DNA from: Dyella japonica DSM 16301
Lineage (GTDB): Bacteria > Pseudomonadota > Gammaproteobacteria > Xanthomonadales > Rhodanobacteraceae
Length of the DNA stretch: 64,000 nucleotides
NCBI RefSeq assembly: GCF_001010355.1
Contig: NZ_JPLA01000020.1
Location: 45,264 to 109,263 of the forward strand
Direction of reading: 5' to 3'
Shown here: one piece after another, positions 54,421-64,000 of the stretch
Layout of the letters: each line of letters opens with the position of its first letter
How positions within the stretch are numbered: the stretch's first letter is position 1
The notes under the pieces: generated by a model
Seen by the model: only the letters and a program-made list of their open reading frames with translations
What the model was told of the DNA's origin: nothing
Database searches by the model: none
Made by a program: the position numbers and the translations under genes

Positions 54421-56568
54421 TTAGAACTTTCCGTAATACCCTTCCTTCAAGGCATCGAACAAATTGGCGGCGGTATGCATTTCGCCGTCGTATTCCACTT
54501 CTTCGTTGCCTTTCAGTTCGACAACACTACCGTCCTCCAATTCGAAGCGGTAGAGGGTGCTCTCAAGGTCGGCTTCTTTGACGAGCACACCCTGGAACGC
54601 CGCGGGGTTGAAACGGAACGTGGTGCATCCCTTCAAACCCTGCTTATACGCGTAAAAATAGATGTCTTTGAAATCTTCGTACGGGTAGTCGGTGGGGACG
54701 TTCGCCGTCTTGGAGATGGACGAATCCACCCACAGCTGCGCCGCCGCCTGGATGTCGACATGCTCCTTGGGCGAGATGTCGTCGGCCGAAACGAAGTATT
54801 CGGGCAGCTTGGACTTGGCGTCGTCCGAGTAGGGCAAGGCGTCGGCATTGATCAGCGCGCGGTAGGCCAGCAGCTCGTAGCTGAAGACTTCAACCTTCTC
54901 TTTGGTCTTGCGGCCTTCGCGGATCACGTTGCGCGAGTAGTGGTGCGCAAAGCTCGGCTCGATGCCGTTGCTGGCGTTGTTGGCCAGCGACAGCGAGATG
55001 GTGCCGGTGGGCGCGATCGAGCTGTGGTGGGTGAAGCGCGCGCCGGTTTCGGCGAGCTCGGCCACCAGGTTGGGCGCGACGCTGGCGATGCGCTGCATGT
55101 AGCGGCTGTACTTGGCGTGCAGCACGCGGCCGGGGATGGAGTCGCCGACCTTGTAGCCGTCGGTGGCCATTTCCGGACGCTTGCGCAGCATCTCGCCGGT
55201 GACGGTGTAGTCACGGGTGAGCACGGGTGCCGGGCCCTTTTCCTTGGCCAGGTCCAGCGCCACTTCCCAGCCGGCGACGGCCATCTCGCGGGAGACTTCT
55301 TCGGTGAAGGCGACCGACTCGGAGGTGCCGTAGCGCATCTTGAGCATGGTCAGCGTGGTGCCCAGGCCGAGGAAGCCCATGCCGTGGCGACGCTTGGAGA
55401 GGATCTCGTGGCGCTGCTGTTCCAGCGGCAGGCCGTTGATCTCCACTACGTTGTCGAGCATGCGGGTGAAGATCTTCACCACTTCGCGGTATTCGTCCCA
55501 GTCGAAGCGGGCCTTGGGGCCGAACGGGTCGCGCACGAAGGTGGTGAGGTTCACCGAGCCCAGCAGGCACGAGCCGTACGGCGGCAGCGGCTGCTCGCCA
55601 CAGGGGTTGGTGGCGCGGATGTGCTCGCACCACCAGTTGTTGTTCATCTCGTTGACCTTGTCGATCAGGATGAAACCCGGCTCGGCAAAGTCATAGGTGG
55701 ACACCATGATCATGTCCCACAGGTGGCGCGCACGAATGTGCCCGTACACCTTGCAGGCCACCAGGCCGTCGTCGCGGCCCACGTAGTTCTCGTGGGTGGG
55801 CCATTCGCGCCAGACGATCTTCTCGGCGTCGGTGAGGTCGACCTCGTCCTTTTCCTTGACGTGCACCGGGAAGACGAGCGGCCAGTCCTGGTCGTGCTCC
55901 ACCGCCTGCATGAAGCCGTCGGTGATCAGCAGCGAGAGGTTGAACTGGCGCAGGCGGCCGTCTTCGCGCTTGGCGCGGATGAATTCCTTGACGTCCGGAT
56001 GACTGACGTCGAACGTGCCCATCTGCGCGCCACGACGGCCACCGGCCGAGGACACGGTGAAGCACATCTTGTCGTAGATATCCATGAAGGACAGCGGGCC
56101 GGAGGTGTACGCACCGGCGCCGGACACATACGCGCCGCGCGGACGCAGCGTGGAGAACTCGTAGCCGATGCCGCAGCCGGCCTTCAGCGTGAGACCGGCC
56201 TCGTGCACCTTCTCCAGGATGTCGTCCATGGAGTCGCGGATGGTGCCGGACACGGTGCAGTTGATGGTCGAGGTGGCGGGCTTGTGTTCCAGCGCGCCGG
56301 CATTGGAGGTGATGCGACCAGCGGGGATCGCGCCACGGCGCAGCGCCCACAGGAAGCGTTCGAACCAGTGTTCGCGCAGCTCCGGCGTGGCTTCCACGTC
56401 GGACAGGGCGCGGGCAACGCGCTGGTAGGTTTCGTCCACGCTGCCATCGACCGGCGCGCCGGACTTCGCCTTCAGGCGGTACTTCTTGTCCCAGATATCG
56501 TAGGACGCAGGCTGCAGCGGGATGGCGGCGGTATCGCGGGTTACGGCTGGTGCACGCGCGGTGCTCAT
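54421..56568 (-). CDS. nrdJa: adenosylcobalamin-dependent (class II) ribonucleotide reductase, large part
   Basis: A 715-residue class II reductase; it makes dNTP precursors using a B12 radical and needs no separate radical-generating subunit. The active-site segment NPCGEQPLPPYGSC and the QMGTFDVSHPDVKEFIRAKR stretch are family hallmarks. The final Cys pair of full-length enzymes is absent and appears to be supplied by NrdJb. The ATG at 56568 is chosen because AGGAAG lies about 9 bases upstream; a GTG ten codons earlier is in frame. Two NrdR-like boxes lie 170-218 bases upstream. Confidence 0.94.
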   Translation of the reverse strand: MSTARAPAVTRDTAAIPLQPASYDIWDKKYRLKAKSGAPVDGSVDETYQRVARALSDVEATPELREHWFERFLWALRRGAIPAGRITSNAGALEHKPATSTINCTVSGTIRDSMDDILEKVHEAGLTLKAGCGIGYEFSTLRPRGAYVSGAGAYTSGPLSFMDIYDKMCFTVSSAGGRRGAQMGTFDVSHPDVKEFIRAKREDGRLRQFNLSLLITDGFMQAVEHDQDWPLVFPVHVKEKDEVDLTDAEKIVWREWPTHENYVGRDDGLVACKVYGHIRARHLWDMIMVSTYDFAEPGFILIDKVNEMNNNWWCEHIRATNPCGEQPLPPYGSCLLGSVNLTTFVRDPFGPKARFDWDEYREVVKIFTRMLDNVVEINGLPLEQQRHEILSKRRHGMGFLGLGTTLTMLKMRYGTSESVAFTEEVSREMAVAGWEVALDLAKEKGPAPVLTRDYTVTGEMLRKRPEMATDGYKVGDSIPGRVLHAKYSRYMQRIASVAPNLVAELAETGARFTHHSSIAPTGTISLSLANNASNGIEPSFAHHYSRNVIREGRKTKEKVEVFSYELLAYRALINADALPYSDDAKSKLPEYFVSADDISPKEHVDIQAAAQLWVDSSISKTANVPTDYPYEDFKDIYFYAYKQGLKGCTTFRFNPAAFQGVLVKEADLESTLYRFELEDGSVVELKGNEEVEYDGEMHTAANLFDALKEGYYGKF

Positions 56569-56737
56569 CGGCTTCCTGACCTCTCGGTGTGGCCTCACGG
56601 CCCCGTGTTGGCGTTTGTTCTATTCGGCTAAGCCGCTCGTATCGGGTCGCGCCTGAAAAGCAAAAGCCGCGCGTAGTGCCCGATCCTTGCGTTCCCTGCC
56701 CGACCCTTCGGCAACTCCCCCCTGAGAGTGCCCTGTG

Positions 56738-56786
56738 ACACCAGCTCTTGGGTTTAGGCCCAGCCTAGTCACACAAGATGTTGTGG
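56738..56786 (-). promoter_or_regulatory. tandem NrdR boxes upstream of nrdJa
   Basis: ACACAAGATGTTGTGG (56771-56786) matches the NrdR consensus acaCwAtATaTwGtgt at 13 of 16 positions, and ACACCAGCTCTTGGGT (56738-56753) at 11 of 16. Their 33-base spacing is near the three helical turns typical for NrdR pairs. They sit 130-180 bases from degQ as well, but control of nrdJ is more likely. Confidence 0.75.
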
Positions 56787-56916
56787 TCGCGAACGAGGGA
56801 AAGTTACCGCTGCCCTTTCGCCTTGTAAAGTAAATTCGTCAATACCAAAGGGTGGAACCGCCGACGCCGCGCCGAGTCGAATGACCAACGATTCGACCCA
56901 CGCACAAGGAGTCCCC

Positions 56917-58287
56917 ATGTTTCCTCGTTTCATCCGCCGAATGGCCGCCGCGGTTTTGGTATTGATTGCCGCGACACCCTTCGCCAGTCACGCCGCGCTT
57001 CCCGTGTCGATCGATGGACAACCGCTGCCTTCGCTGGCGCCGATGCTGCAGAAGGTGACGCCGGCGGTGGTGAACATTTCCACCAAGACGCGGGTGCAGG
57101 TGCGCGATCCGTTCTTTGATGATCCGGTGTTCCGTCAGTTCTTCGGCCTGCAGGGTTCGCCGCGTTCGCGGGTGGAGCAGAGCCTGGGCTCGGGCGTGAT
57201 CGTGGATGCGGCCAAGGGCTACATCCTCACCAACAACCATGTGGTGGGCGGCGCCGACGACATCACGGTGACGCTGCAGGATGGCCGCGACTTCAAGGGC
57301 AAGCTGGTGGGCACCGATCCGGACACCGACGTAGCCGTGGTGCAGATCCAGGGCACCAACCTGCAGGCGCTGCCGCTGGCCGATTCCGCGCAGCTGCGGG
57401 TGGGTGACTTTGTGGTGGCCGTCGGCGATCCATTTGGCCTGGGGCAGACGGTGACCTCGGGCATCGTGTCGGCGCTGGGCCGCTCGGGCCTGGGCGGTAC
57501 GGGCTACCAGAACTTCATCCAGACCGATGCCTCGATCAACCCGGGCAATTCCGGTGGCGCACTGGTGAACCTGCGCGGCGAGCTGGTCGGCATCAACACC
57601 ATGATCTTCTCGCCGTCGGGCGGCAATGTGGGCATCGGCTTTGCCATTCCCACCAATCTCAGCACGGAGGTGATGAAGCAGCTGATTGCCACCGGCAAGG
57701 TCAACCGCGGCAACCTGGGCGTGGAGACGCAGGACATCACCCCGCGCATCGCCAAGGTGCTGGGGCTGAAGGACAGCAACGGCGCGGTGGTGACGCGCGT
57801 CAACTCGGGCTCGGCGGCGGATAGTGCGGATATCCAGGTGGGCGATGTCATCACCGCCCTCAACGGCAAGCCGCTGCGCAACGCACAGGACCTGCGCAAT
57901 GCCGAAGGCCTGCTGCCGCTGGGCAGCACGGTGACGCTCGCGGTGCAGCGCAATGGCGCCGTGCGCAACGTCAGCGCCAAGCTGGTGCCGGAGAAACTGG
58001 CCACGGTGGATGGCGCCAAGCTCGATGCGCGGCTGGCCGGGGTGACCTTCAGCGAGCTCCCGCAGAACCTGCGCTCGCAAGGCCTGGGCGGTGTGGCCGT
58101 GAGCAGCGTACGTGCCGGCAGCCGCGCGGCACAGGCCGGACTGCAGGCAAACGACATGGTGATCGGCATCGGCAACCTGCGCATCCCCGACCTGCGCACG
58201 CTGCAGCAACTGGCCGGGGTGAATCCGCGCCAGCTGGTGCTGGTGGTGTCTGGCGATGATGGCGTGCGCTACGTCGACATCCGCTGA
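56917..58287 (+). CDS. periplasmic serine endoprotease DegQ/DegP family
   Basis: A 456-residue HtrA protease. A signal peptide is predicted (AAAVLVLIAATPFASHAA). The catalytic triad is His in ILTNNHVVGGADD, Asp in DPDTDVAVVQI and Ser in INPGNSGGALV. Two PDZ domains follow (LGVETQDITP and ARLAGVTFSEL). It degrades misfolded periplasmic proteins. The ATG at 56917 has AAGGA 7 bases upstream; a codon at 56881 is in frame but would add an atypical leader. It is divergent from the nrdJ cluster and followed by a hairpin with a U-tract. Confidence 0.95.
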   Translation: MFPRFIRRMAAAVLVLIAATPFASHAALPVSIDGQPLPSLAPMLQKVTPAVVNISTKTRVQVRDPFFDDPVFRQFFGLQGSPRSRVEQSLGSGVIVDAAKGYILTNNHVVGGADDITVTLQDGRDFKGKLVGTDPDTDVAVVQIQGTNLQALPLADSAQLRVGDFVVAVGDPFGLGQTVTSGIVSALGRSGLGGTGYQNFIQTDASINPGNSGGALVNLRGELVGINTMIFSPSGGNVGIGFAIPTNLSTEVMKQLIATGKVNRGNLGVETQDITPRIAKVLGLKDSNGAVVTRVNSGSAADSADIQVGDVITALNGKPLRNAQDLRNAEGLLPLGSTVTLAVQRNGAVRNVSAKLVPEKLATVDGAKLDARLAGVTFSELPQNLRSQGLGGVAVSSVRAGSRAAQAGLQANDMVIGIGNLRIPDLRTLQQLAGVNPRQLVLVVSGDDGVRYVDIR

Positions 58288-58371
58288 TGTCATGGCCGTC
58301 GCGACGAGGCGGCTCATGTCGCAATGGAGCTGCGACAGACCGCTTTGTCGTGACATGCGGGAACGGGGGAT

Positions 58372-58407
58372 AAACGCGACGGACGATGCGTGTCCTTCGT
58401 CGCGTTT
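58372..58407 (+). terminator. Rho-independent terminator of degQ
   Basis: AAACGCGACG (58372-58381) pairs with CGTCGCGTTT (58398-58407); the inner GGAC/GTCC can extend the stem. TTTTTC follows. It lies 85 bases after the degQ stop. Confidence 0.75.
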
Positions 58408-58545
58408 TTCCACGATGCAAGGGCAGGAATTCGCTTGCGGTTTGCCCGCAGGCTGGCTGAAATAGCCGAGTTACACCTTTCTTGCACGCACGCCCAGCTC
58501 AGGCGGCCTGCGAACCATCATCATCATTCGAGGTTCCCCACCGCC

Positions 58546-59727
58546 ATGTCACGACGCATTTCCCGCCTGCTCATCGTCGCGATGCTTACCGCATTCGCAA
58601 CCACCGGCGCCCTCGCGGCCGCCAAGACCACCAAGACCACCAAGAAGCCGACCACCCCGACCGCACCGGCACTGGTGTGGCGCGGCGACTACGCCACCGC
58701 CCGTGGCGTGGTGGAAGACGTGAGCAAGGCCTGGGAAAAGAGCGGCAAGGGCCGCATCGAGATCCAGCCGTTCAACACCGCCTCGGGCCTGGACGCCGTG
58801 GCCCACGGCCTGGCCGACATCGCCGGCAGCGCGCGCAACAGCGCCGGCGGCAACGAGACCGACCTGGTGTTCACGCCGGTCGCGTTTGACGCGCTGGTGA
58901 TGATCACCCATCCGTCCAACGGCACGGGCAACCTCACCGTCAAGCAGCTGCACGACATCTACTTCGGCAAGATCACCAATTGGAAGGACGTCGGCGGCAA
59001 GGACGCGCCGATCAACCTGTATGCCGTGGCCAGCCCGGGTGACGGCGTGGAATACAGCCTGCGTCGCCTGATCTTCGGTCGCGGCAACCAGCCGGTGGCC
59101 GCTCCGCGCCTGTACGTCAACACGGCCAAGCTGGAAGAAGCCGTGACGCTCGATCCGAACGCACTGGGCGTGACCACCCTGTCGGGCGTGGCCAGCAACA
59201 GCAAGGTGAAGATGGTCAGCGTCGATGGCGTGCGTCCGAGCCTGTCCACCGTCACCGATGGCAGCTACGTGCTGTACACCCCGCTGTACCTGGTGACCAA
59301 CAAGGAAAGCCCGAAGGCCGCGCAGATCACCGCCTTCATGGAATTCCTGCACACCGACGAAGTGCGCTCGCTGGCACGCTCGCACCAGCTGGTGCCGTAC
59401 ACCGATGCACCGCAGCTGGCCCAGAACGACAAGGCCCGCCGCGAGAAGCTGCTCGCCGAGAACGGCATCAAGATGGACGTGGTGGCCGATCCGATCCCGA
59501 CGGCAACGCCGGTGACCGCGCCGAGCGCACCGACGGCTGCTGCCGAAGCGTCCCCGGCGGCTGAAAAGGCTGCGGCTTCGGGCGAGACCTACACCGTCTC
59601 CAAGGGCGACACGCTCGGCCTGATCGCCAAGAAGTACTCGGTGACGACCGCGCAGTTGAAGAAGTGGAACAACCTGTCCAGCGACAACGTGAAGATCGAT
59701 CAGGTGCTGAAGGTCAGCGGCAACTGA
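58546..59727 (+). CDS. PstS-like phosphate-binding domain fused to LysM
   Basis: A 393-residue protein. A signal peptide (LLIVAMLTAFATTGALAA) precedes a PBP-like domain (about 40-290): VRGGVED..., LADIAGSARNSAGGNETDL, PVAFDALVMITHPSN and TVKQLHDIYFGKITNW, the pattern of phosphate ABC transporter binding proteins. A Pro/Ala linker leads to a C-terminal LysM domain (YTVSKGDTLGLIAKKYSV, about 344-392) that should bind peptidoglycan. No pstCAB or pho genes lie nearby. The ATG at 58546 is preferred over one 52 codons earlier, which lacks a signal peptide. Confidence 0.85.
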   Translation: MSRRISRLLIVAMLTAFATTGALAAAKTTKTTKKPTTPTAPALVWRGDYATARGVVEDVSKAWEKSGKGRIEIQPFNTASGLDAVAHGLADIAGSARNSAGGNETDLVFTPVAFDALVMITHPSNGTGNLTVKQLHDIYFGKITNWKDVGGKDAPINLYAVASPGDGVEYSLRRLIFGRGNQPVAAPRLYVNTAKLEEAVTLDPNALGVTTLSGVASNSKVKMVSVDGVRPSLSTVTDGSYVLYTPLYLVTNKESPKAAQITAFMEFLHTDEVRSLARSHQLVPYTDAPQLAQNDKARREKLLAENGIKMDVVADPIPTATPVTAPSAPTAAAEASPAAEKAAASGETYTVSKGDTLGLIAKKYSVTTAQLKKWNNLSSDNVKIDQVLKVSGN

Positions 59728-59738
59728 TCGCAACGCAC

Positions 59739-60431
59739 GTGCGCATCCGCGCCCTGACGCTCGACCTGGACGACACCTTGTGGCCGGTACTGCCGGCCCT
59801 GGAGCGTGCGGACCGCGATCTGGATGCGTACCTGCGCCAGCACTACCCCAACGTCGCGCGCGCCTGGCCCATCCCGGCCATGCGCGCGCTGCGTGCCGAG
59901 GTCGCCGCCGAGCGCACCGACCTCGCCCATGACTTCACCGCGCAACGCCACATCACCATGCAGCGGGCCTTCAACGCCTGCGGCATCGACGAGGCACCGC
60001 TGGAAACGTTGTGGGAGGTCTATTTCTCCGCGCGCAACAGCGTCGAGCTCTATCCCGACAGCCTGCCCGCCCTCCAGCGCCTCGCTGGACGCTGGCCGGT
60101 CGTGAGTCTCACCAACGGCAATGCCGATCTCGACCGCATCGGCATCCGCGAACACTTCGCGCACCACATCTGCGCCCGCGACACTGGCATCGCCAAACCC
60201 GATCCGCGCATCTTCGTTGCCGCCGCCGAACATCTCGGGCTGCGGCCTGAGGAAATCCTCCACGTTGGCGATGATCCCGAGCTCGATGTCGTCGGCGCCC
60301 GCGACGCGGGCCTGCGCACCGCCTGGATCAACCGCCACGGCCATCCCTGGCCCGGCCTGCTCGGCACCGCCCCCGACCTCGACCTGCGCGATATGAGTGC
60401 GCTGGTGGATTGGTTGGAGGCGCAGGGCTGA
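59739..60431 (+). CDS. HAD superfamily hydrolase
   Basis: A 230-residue haloacid dehalogenase-like phosphatase. Motif I DLDDTLWP (nucleophile Asp), motif II SLTNGN, motif III Lys in AKPDPRIF, and motif IV VGDDPELDV are all present, with a helical cap after motif I. It is most like a phosphoglycolate- or pyrimidine-nucleotidase-type subfamily; the substrate is unknown. The GTG start at 59739 is inferred because the longer frame overlaps the LysM gene; 11 bases separate them. Its last 15 coding bases are repeated at 60734-60748, in the downstream repeat block. Confidence 0.85.
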   Translation: MRIRALTLDLDDTLWPVLPALERADRDLDAYLRQHYPNVARAWPIPAMRALRAEVAAERTDLAHDFTAQRHITMQRAFNACGIDEAPLETLWEVYFSARNSVELYPDSLPALQRLAGRWPVVSLTNGNADLDRIGIREHFAHHICARDTGIAKPDPRIFVAAAEHLGLRPEEILHVGDDPELDVVGARDAGLRTAWINRHGHPWPGLLGTAPDLDLRDMSALVDWLEAQG

Positions 60432-61020
60432 TAGCAAGGCCTCGCAGTTCCTGCCTCGCCCCACACCTGTAGGAGCGCACCCTGTGCGCGACCCACCTAC
60501 AAAGCGATACACCCCAACGCCGCGGTCGCGCACAAGGTGCGCTCCTACAAGGGAGCACACGCCCCTGCGCCGATCGCCGTTTTTCTGTGGGAGCGCACCC
60601 TGTGCGCGACAAACCTACGAAGCAGCACACCCCAGCGTGGCAGTCGCGCACAGGGTGCGCTCCCACAGATAAGCCCCCCGCCACTCGGGCTGCCTGGGAT
60701 CCACCCCAAATACCGTCTCGCCCTCGCCCCAAAGAGGCGCAGGGCTGATAGCCCCACTGTAGGAGCGCACCCTGTGCGCGACCAACCTACAAAGCGATAC
60801 ACCCCAACGCCGCGGTCGCGCACAAGGTGCGCTCCTACAAGGGAGCACACACCCCTGTGCCGATCGCCGTTTTTCTGTGGGAGCGCACCCTGTGCGCGAC
60901 AAACCTACGGAGCGGTACACCCACGCGTGGCAGTCGCGCACAGGGTGCGCTCCCACAGACAAGCGCGCCGCCACGCGGGCTGCCAGTGATCCACCCCAAA
61001 TACCGTCTCGCCCCCGCCCC
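60432..61020. repeat. duplicated ~300-bp unit with four GTGGGAG/GTAGGAG hairpins
   Basis: Two near-identical units (about 60434-60733 and 60734-61020) each hold a GTAGGAG hairpin (60468-60548; 60768-60840) and a GTGGGAG hairpin (60586-60667; 60886-60958). Shared single-copy sequence (CCGATCGCCGTTTTTC and CCACCCCAAATACCGTCTCG) shows a tandem duplication that includes the HAD 3' end. No gene is credible in either unit. Confidence 0.9.
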
Positions 61021-61088
61021 CAAAAGCGCGCATCATTCACCATCACCAAAAGCCCACCGCGCCCGCATAGCGCCGCGCAAGGAATTCC

Positions 61089-62468
<1,380 letters not shown>

Positions 62469-62492
62469 GTCGTTACCGATATCCGCATGAAG

Positions 62493-62519
62493 AAGGCGAC
62501 GCAATGCGTCGCCTTTTTT
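62493..62519 (+). terminator. Rho-independent terminator of the M17 peptidase gene
   Basis: AAGGCGACGC-AAT-GCGTCGCCTT with six T, ten pairs, 25 bases after the stop. Confidence 0.92.
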
Positions 62520-62533
62520 GTGCCCGATACCCC

Positions 62534-62659
62534 TGTGGGAGCGCACCCTGTGCGCGACAGCGGCAGTGATGTTGCCTGTGGGAGCGGTCATCGCCCCGCA
62601 AAAATCCTGGAATGAGAGACCGATGGTGCGCCGCGTCGCGCACAGGGTGCGCTCCCACA
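62534..62659. repeat. GTGGGAG hairpin repeat, long-loop copy
   Basis: Outer arms at 62534-62558 and 62635-62659 form the family palindrome; the 76-base loop contains a separate truncated GTGGGAGCGG element. It is between two peptidase genes. Confidence 0.88.
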
Positions 62660-62747
62660 GGGGGCTTCCGCATGGTTCGTGACCCGGCTCGGTGACATCG
62701 CTCCTATCCACTGGCATCCTCCGCCGAGCTCACTTCAAGGCCTCTCC

Positions 62748-64000
62748 ATGTTGCGTCTTCGCCCGCTCACCCTCGCCCTCTGTCTGGCGCTTTGCGCCGC
62801 AGCCCACGCCGAAGACGCCCAGCCATCTACCCAGCCGGCGCTCACGGAGCAGACCCTCCACTCCGGCGGCCCGATGCCCGCCGAACAGCAGCGCGTGAAC
62901 TTCGATCACGCCGAGCTGCATTTCACGGTGGATATCGCGCAGCAAAGCCTCGACGCCGACGCGCGCCTCAGCTTCAGCGCGCGCGAAGCGACCGACTCCT
63001 TGCTGCTCGATCTCGATCCGCATCTCGCCGTTTCGAAACTATCCGTCAACGACAAGACATTGGCCAACGACAAGTGGAGCAATCCCGATGGCCGCCTGCG
63101 CATCGCACTGCCCAAGGCGCTAGCCAAGGGCGAAAAGGTGGTCGTCGATATCCGCTATGGCGGCAAGCCGCATGTAGCCAAGAAAGCGCCGTGGGATGGC
63201 GGTTTCGTCTGGAGCCACACCGACGACGGCCAACCGTGGATCGCCACGGCGGTGGAAGGCGAAGGTTGCGATCTGTTCTGGCCGTGCATCGATCATCCGC
63301 AGGGCAAGCCCGACCTGGTGGATACCTATGTCACCGTGCCCAAGGCGCTGGCCGCGCCGGGCAATGGCGTGCTGGTCGACCTCAAGGAGCATGGCGACAC
63401 GCACACCTACCACTGGCGCGCGAAACATCCGACCACCTATGCCATTTCGCTCAACATCGGCCCGTTCGAGGTGCTCAAGGGCGACTACCGCAGCCGCTAC
63501 GGCAACACCATCCCGATGCAGATGTGGTATCTGCGCGGCCACGAGGCGCAGGCCAGGCAGCTGTTCGCCGAGTTCCCGCGCATGCTCGACTTCTTCGAGC
63601 GCCAGATTGGCCCCTACCCGTTTGGCGACGAGAAGATGGGCGTGGTGGAAACGCCGCACCTGGGCATGGAACACCAGACCATCAACTCCTATGGCAACGG
63701 CTACCCGCGCGGCGAATACGGCTTCGACTGGCTGCTGCAACACGAGTTTTCGCATGAGTGGTTCGGCAACCAGATGACCAATGCCGACTGGGACGACATG
63801 TGGCTGCACGAGGGCTTCGGCACCTATATGCAGCCGCTGTACGGCCAGTATCTCTACGGCGACATGCCGTATTTCTCGATGCTGCAGAACGAACGCAGCC
63901 AGGTGAAGAACGCCTATCCCATCGTCGCGGGGCGCAGTCAGTTCGAGGAAGACGTTTACGACGCGAAGCGCGGCCCGGGCAACGACATTTACGTCAAGGG
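62748..64000 (+). CDS. secreted M1 family metallopeptidase (3' end cut by window)
   Basis: At least 417 residues, running off the window. A signal peptide (LTLALCLALCAAAHA) ends near residue 21. The zinc-binding HEFSHEWFG and downstream WLHEGFGTY (third ligand Glu) identify an M1 gluzincin; the exopeptidase GxMEN-type motif reads GMEHQT here. The stretch GEGCDLFWPCIDHP near 172 is typical of bacterial secreted M1 members. The frame is open at 64000. The Shine-Dalgarno sequence is weak (AAGG about 8 bases upstream). Confidence 0.92.
   Translation, partial: MLRLRPLTLALCLALCAAAHAEDAQPSTQPALTEQTLHSGGPMPAEQQRVNFDHAELHFTVDIAQQSLDADARLSFSAREATDSLLLDLDPHLAVSKLSVNDKTLANDKWSNPDGRLRIALPKALAKGEKVVVDIRYGGKPHVAKKAPWDGGFVWSHTDDGQPWIATAVEGEGCDLFWPCIDHPQGKPDLVDTYVTVPKALAAPGNGVLVDLKEHGDTHTYHWRAKHPTTYAISLNIGPFEVLKGDYRSRYGNTIPMQMWYLRGHEAQARQLFAEFPRMLDFFERQIGPYPFGDEKMGVVETPHLGMEHQTINSYGNGYPRGEYGFDWLLQHEFSHEWFGNQMTNADWDDMWLHEGFGTYMQPLYGQYLYGDMPYFSMLQNERSQVKNAYPIVAGRSQFEEDVYDAKRGPGNDIYVK

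Noticed and set aside
56599-56900. Cobalamin riboswitch before the B12-dependent reductase
   Set aside because: I could not find the B12-box core or a consistent long fold; the NrdR boxes explain the region better.

Overview
The window looks like chromosomal DNA of a GC-rich gammaproteobacterium of the Xanthomonadales, most likely Rhodanobacteraceae (Dyella / Luteibacter / Rhodanobacter type). This assignment is inference. It rests on the divergent rhlB / trxA-rho block, the split class II ribonucleotide reductase (nrdJa/nrdJb), an RpoH-type sigma factor, the high GC, and many copies of a hairpin repeat with the core GGAGCGCACCCTGTGCGCGA. No rRNA, convincing tRNA, CRISPR array, prophage or complete insertion sequence is visible.

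Layout. 0-12 kb: housekeeping and membrane genes (SDR oxidoreductase, lone ABC ATPase, SppA, MATE exporter, DUF3667 protein, priA, type II NADH dehydrogenase, transaldolase). Two perfect DnaA boxes lie in front of priA. 12-20 kb: one leftward block with an OmpR-type two-component system followed by a tripartite RND efflux operon; two ATGAA-N6-TTCAT palindromes sit at the junction. 20-30 kb: rpoH (with a perfect CIRCE operator in its leader), ung, a double-receiver protein, ftsEX, rhlB, trxA and rho. 30-44 kb: envelope, signalling and small metabolic genes (LTA-synthase-like protein, GGDEF protein, GlsB-type protein, OmpA lipoprotein, chemoreceptor, GFA protein, secreted EEP phosphatase, rsgA, PH-domain protein, YCII-like protein, GST with a divergent TetR regulator). 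A tandem array of a 153-bp hairpin unit separates the EEP gene from rsgA.

44.5-52.7 kb is accessory. GC falls visibly (28 G/C in 60 bases at 52201-52260) and most proteins are unfamiliar. It holds a three-helix membrane protein, a protein with a Cys-His-Gln motif, an orphan HigA-type antitoxin between two small proteins, a Cif-like secreted alpha/beta hydrolase, and two adjacent leftward genes that each carry an RN-x(3,4)-H motif typical of HEPN ribonucleases. That pair is the best candidate here for an undescribed, probably defence-related system.

52.7-64 kb returns to core genes: nrdJa, a Lys/Ala-rich H1-like protein and nrdJb in one leftward cluster with two NrdR-like boxes upstream, then rightward degQ, a phosphate-binding-like protein fused to LysM, a HAD hydrolase, a duplicated hairpin-repeat block, an M17 aminopeptidase and an M1 metallopeptidase cut by the window end.

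How the genes work together: several loci concern proteostasis and the envelope (RpoH, SppA, DegQ, two peptidases, FtsEX, RND pump). RpoH appears to be placed under HrcA control through CIRCE, linking the two classical heat-shock circuits. Genes for transcription and RNA turnover (rho, rhlB) and for replication and repair (priA, ung, nrdJ) are interspersed.
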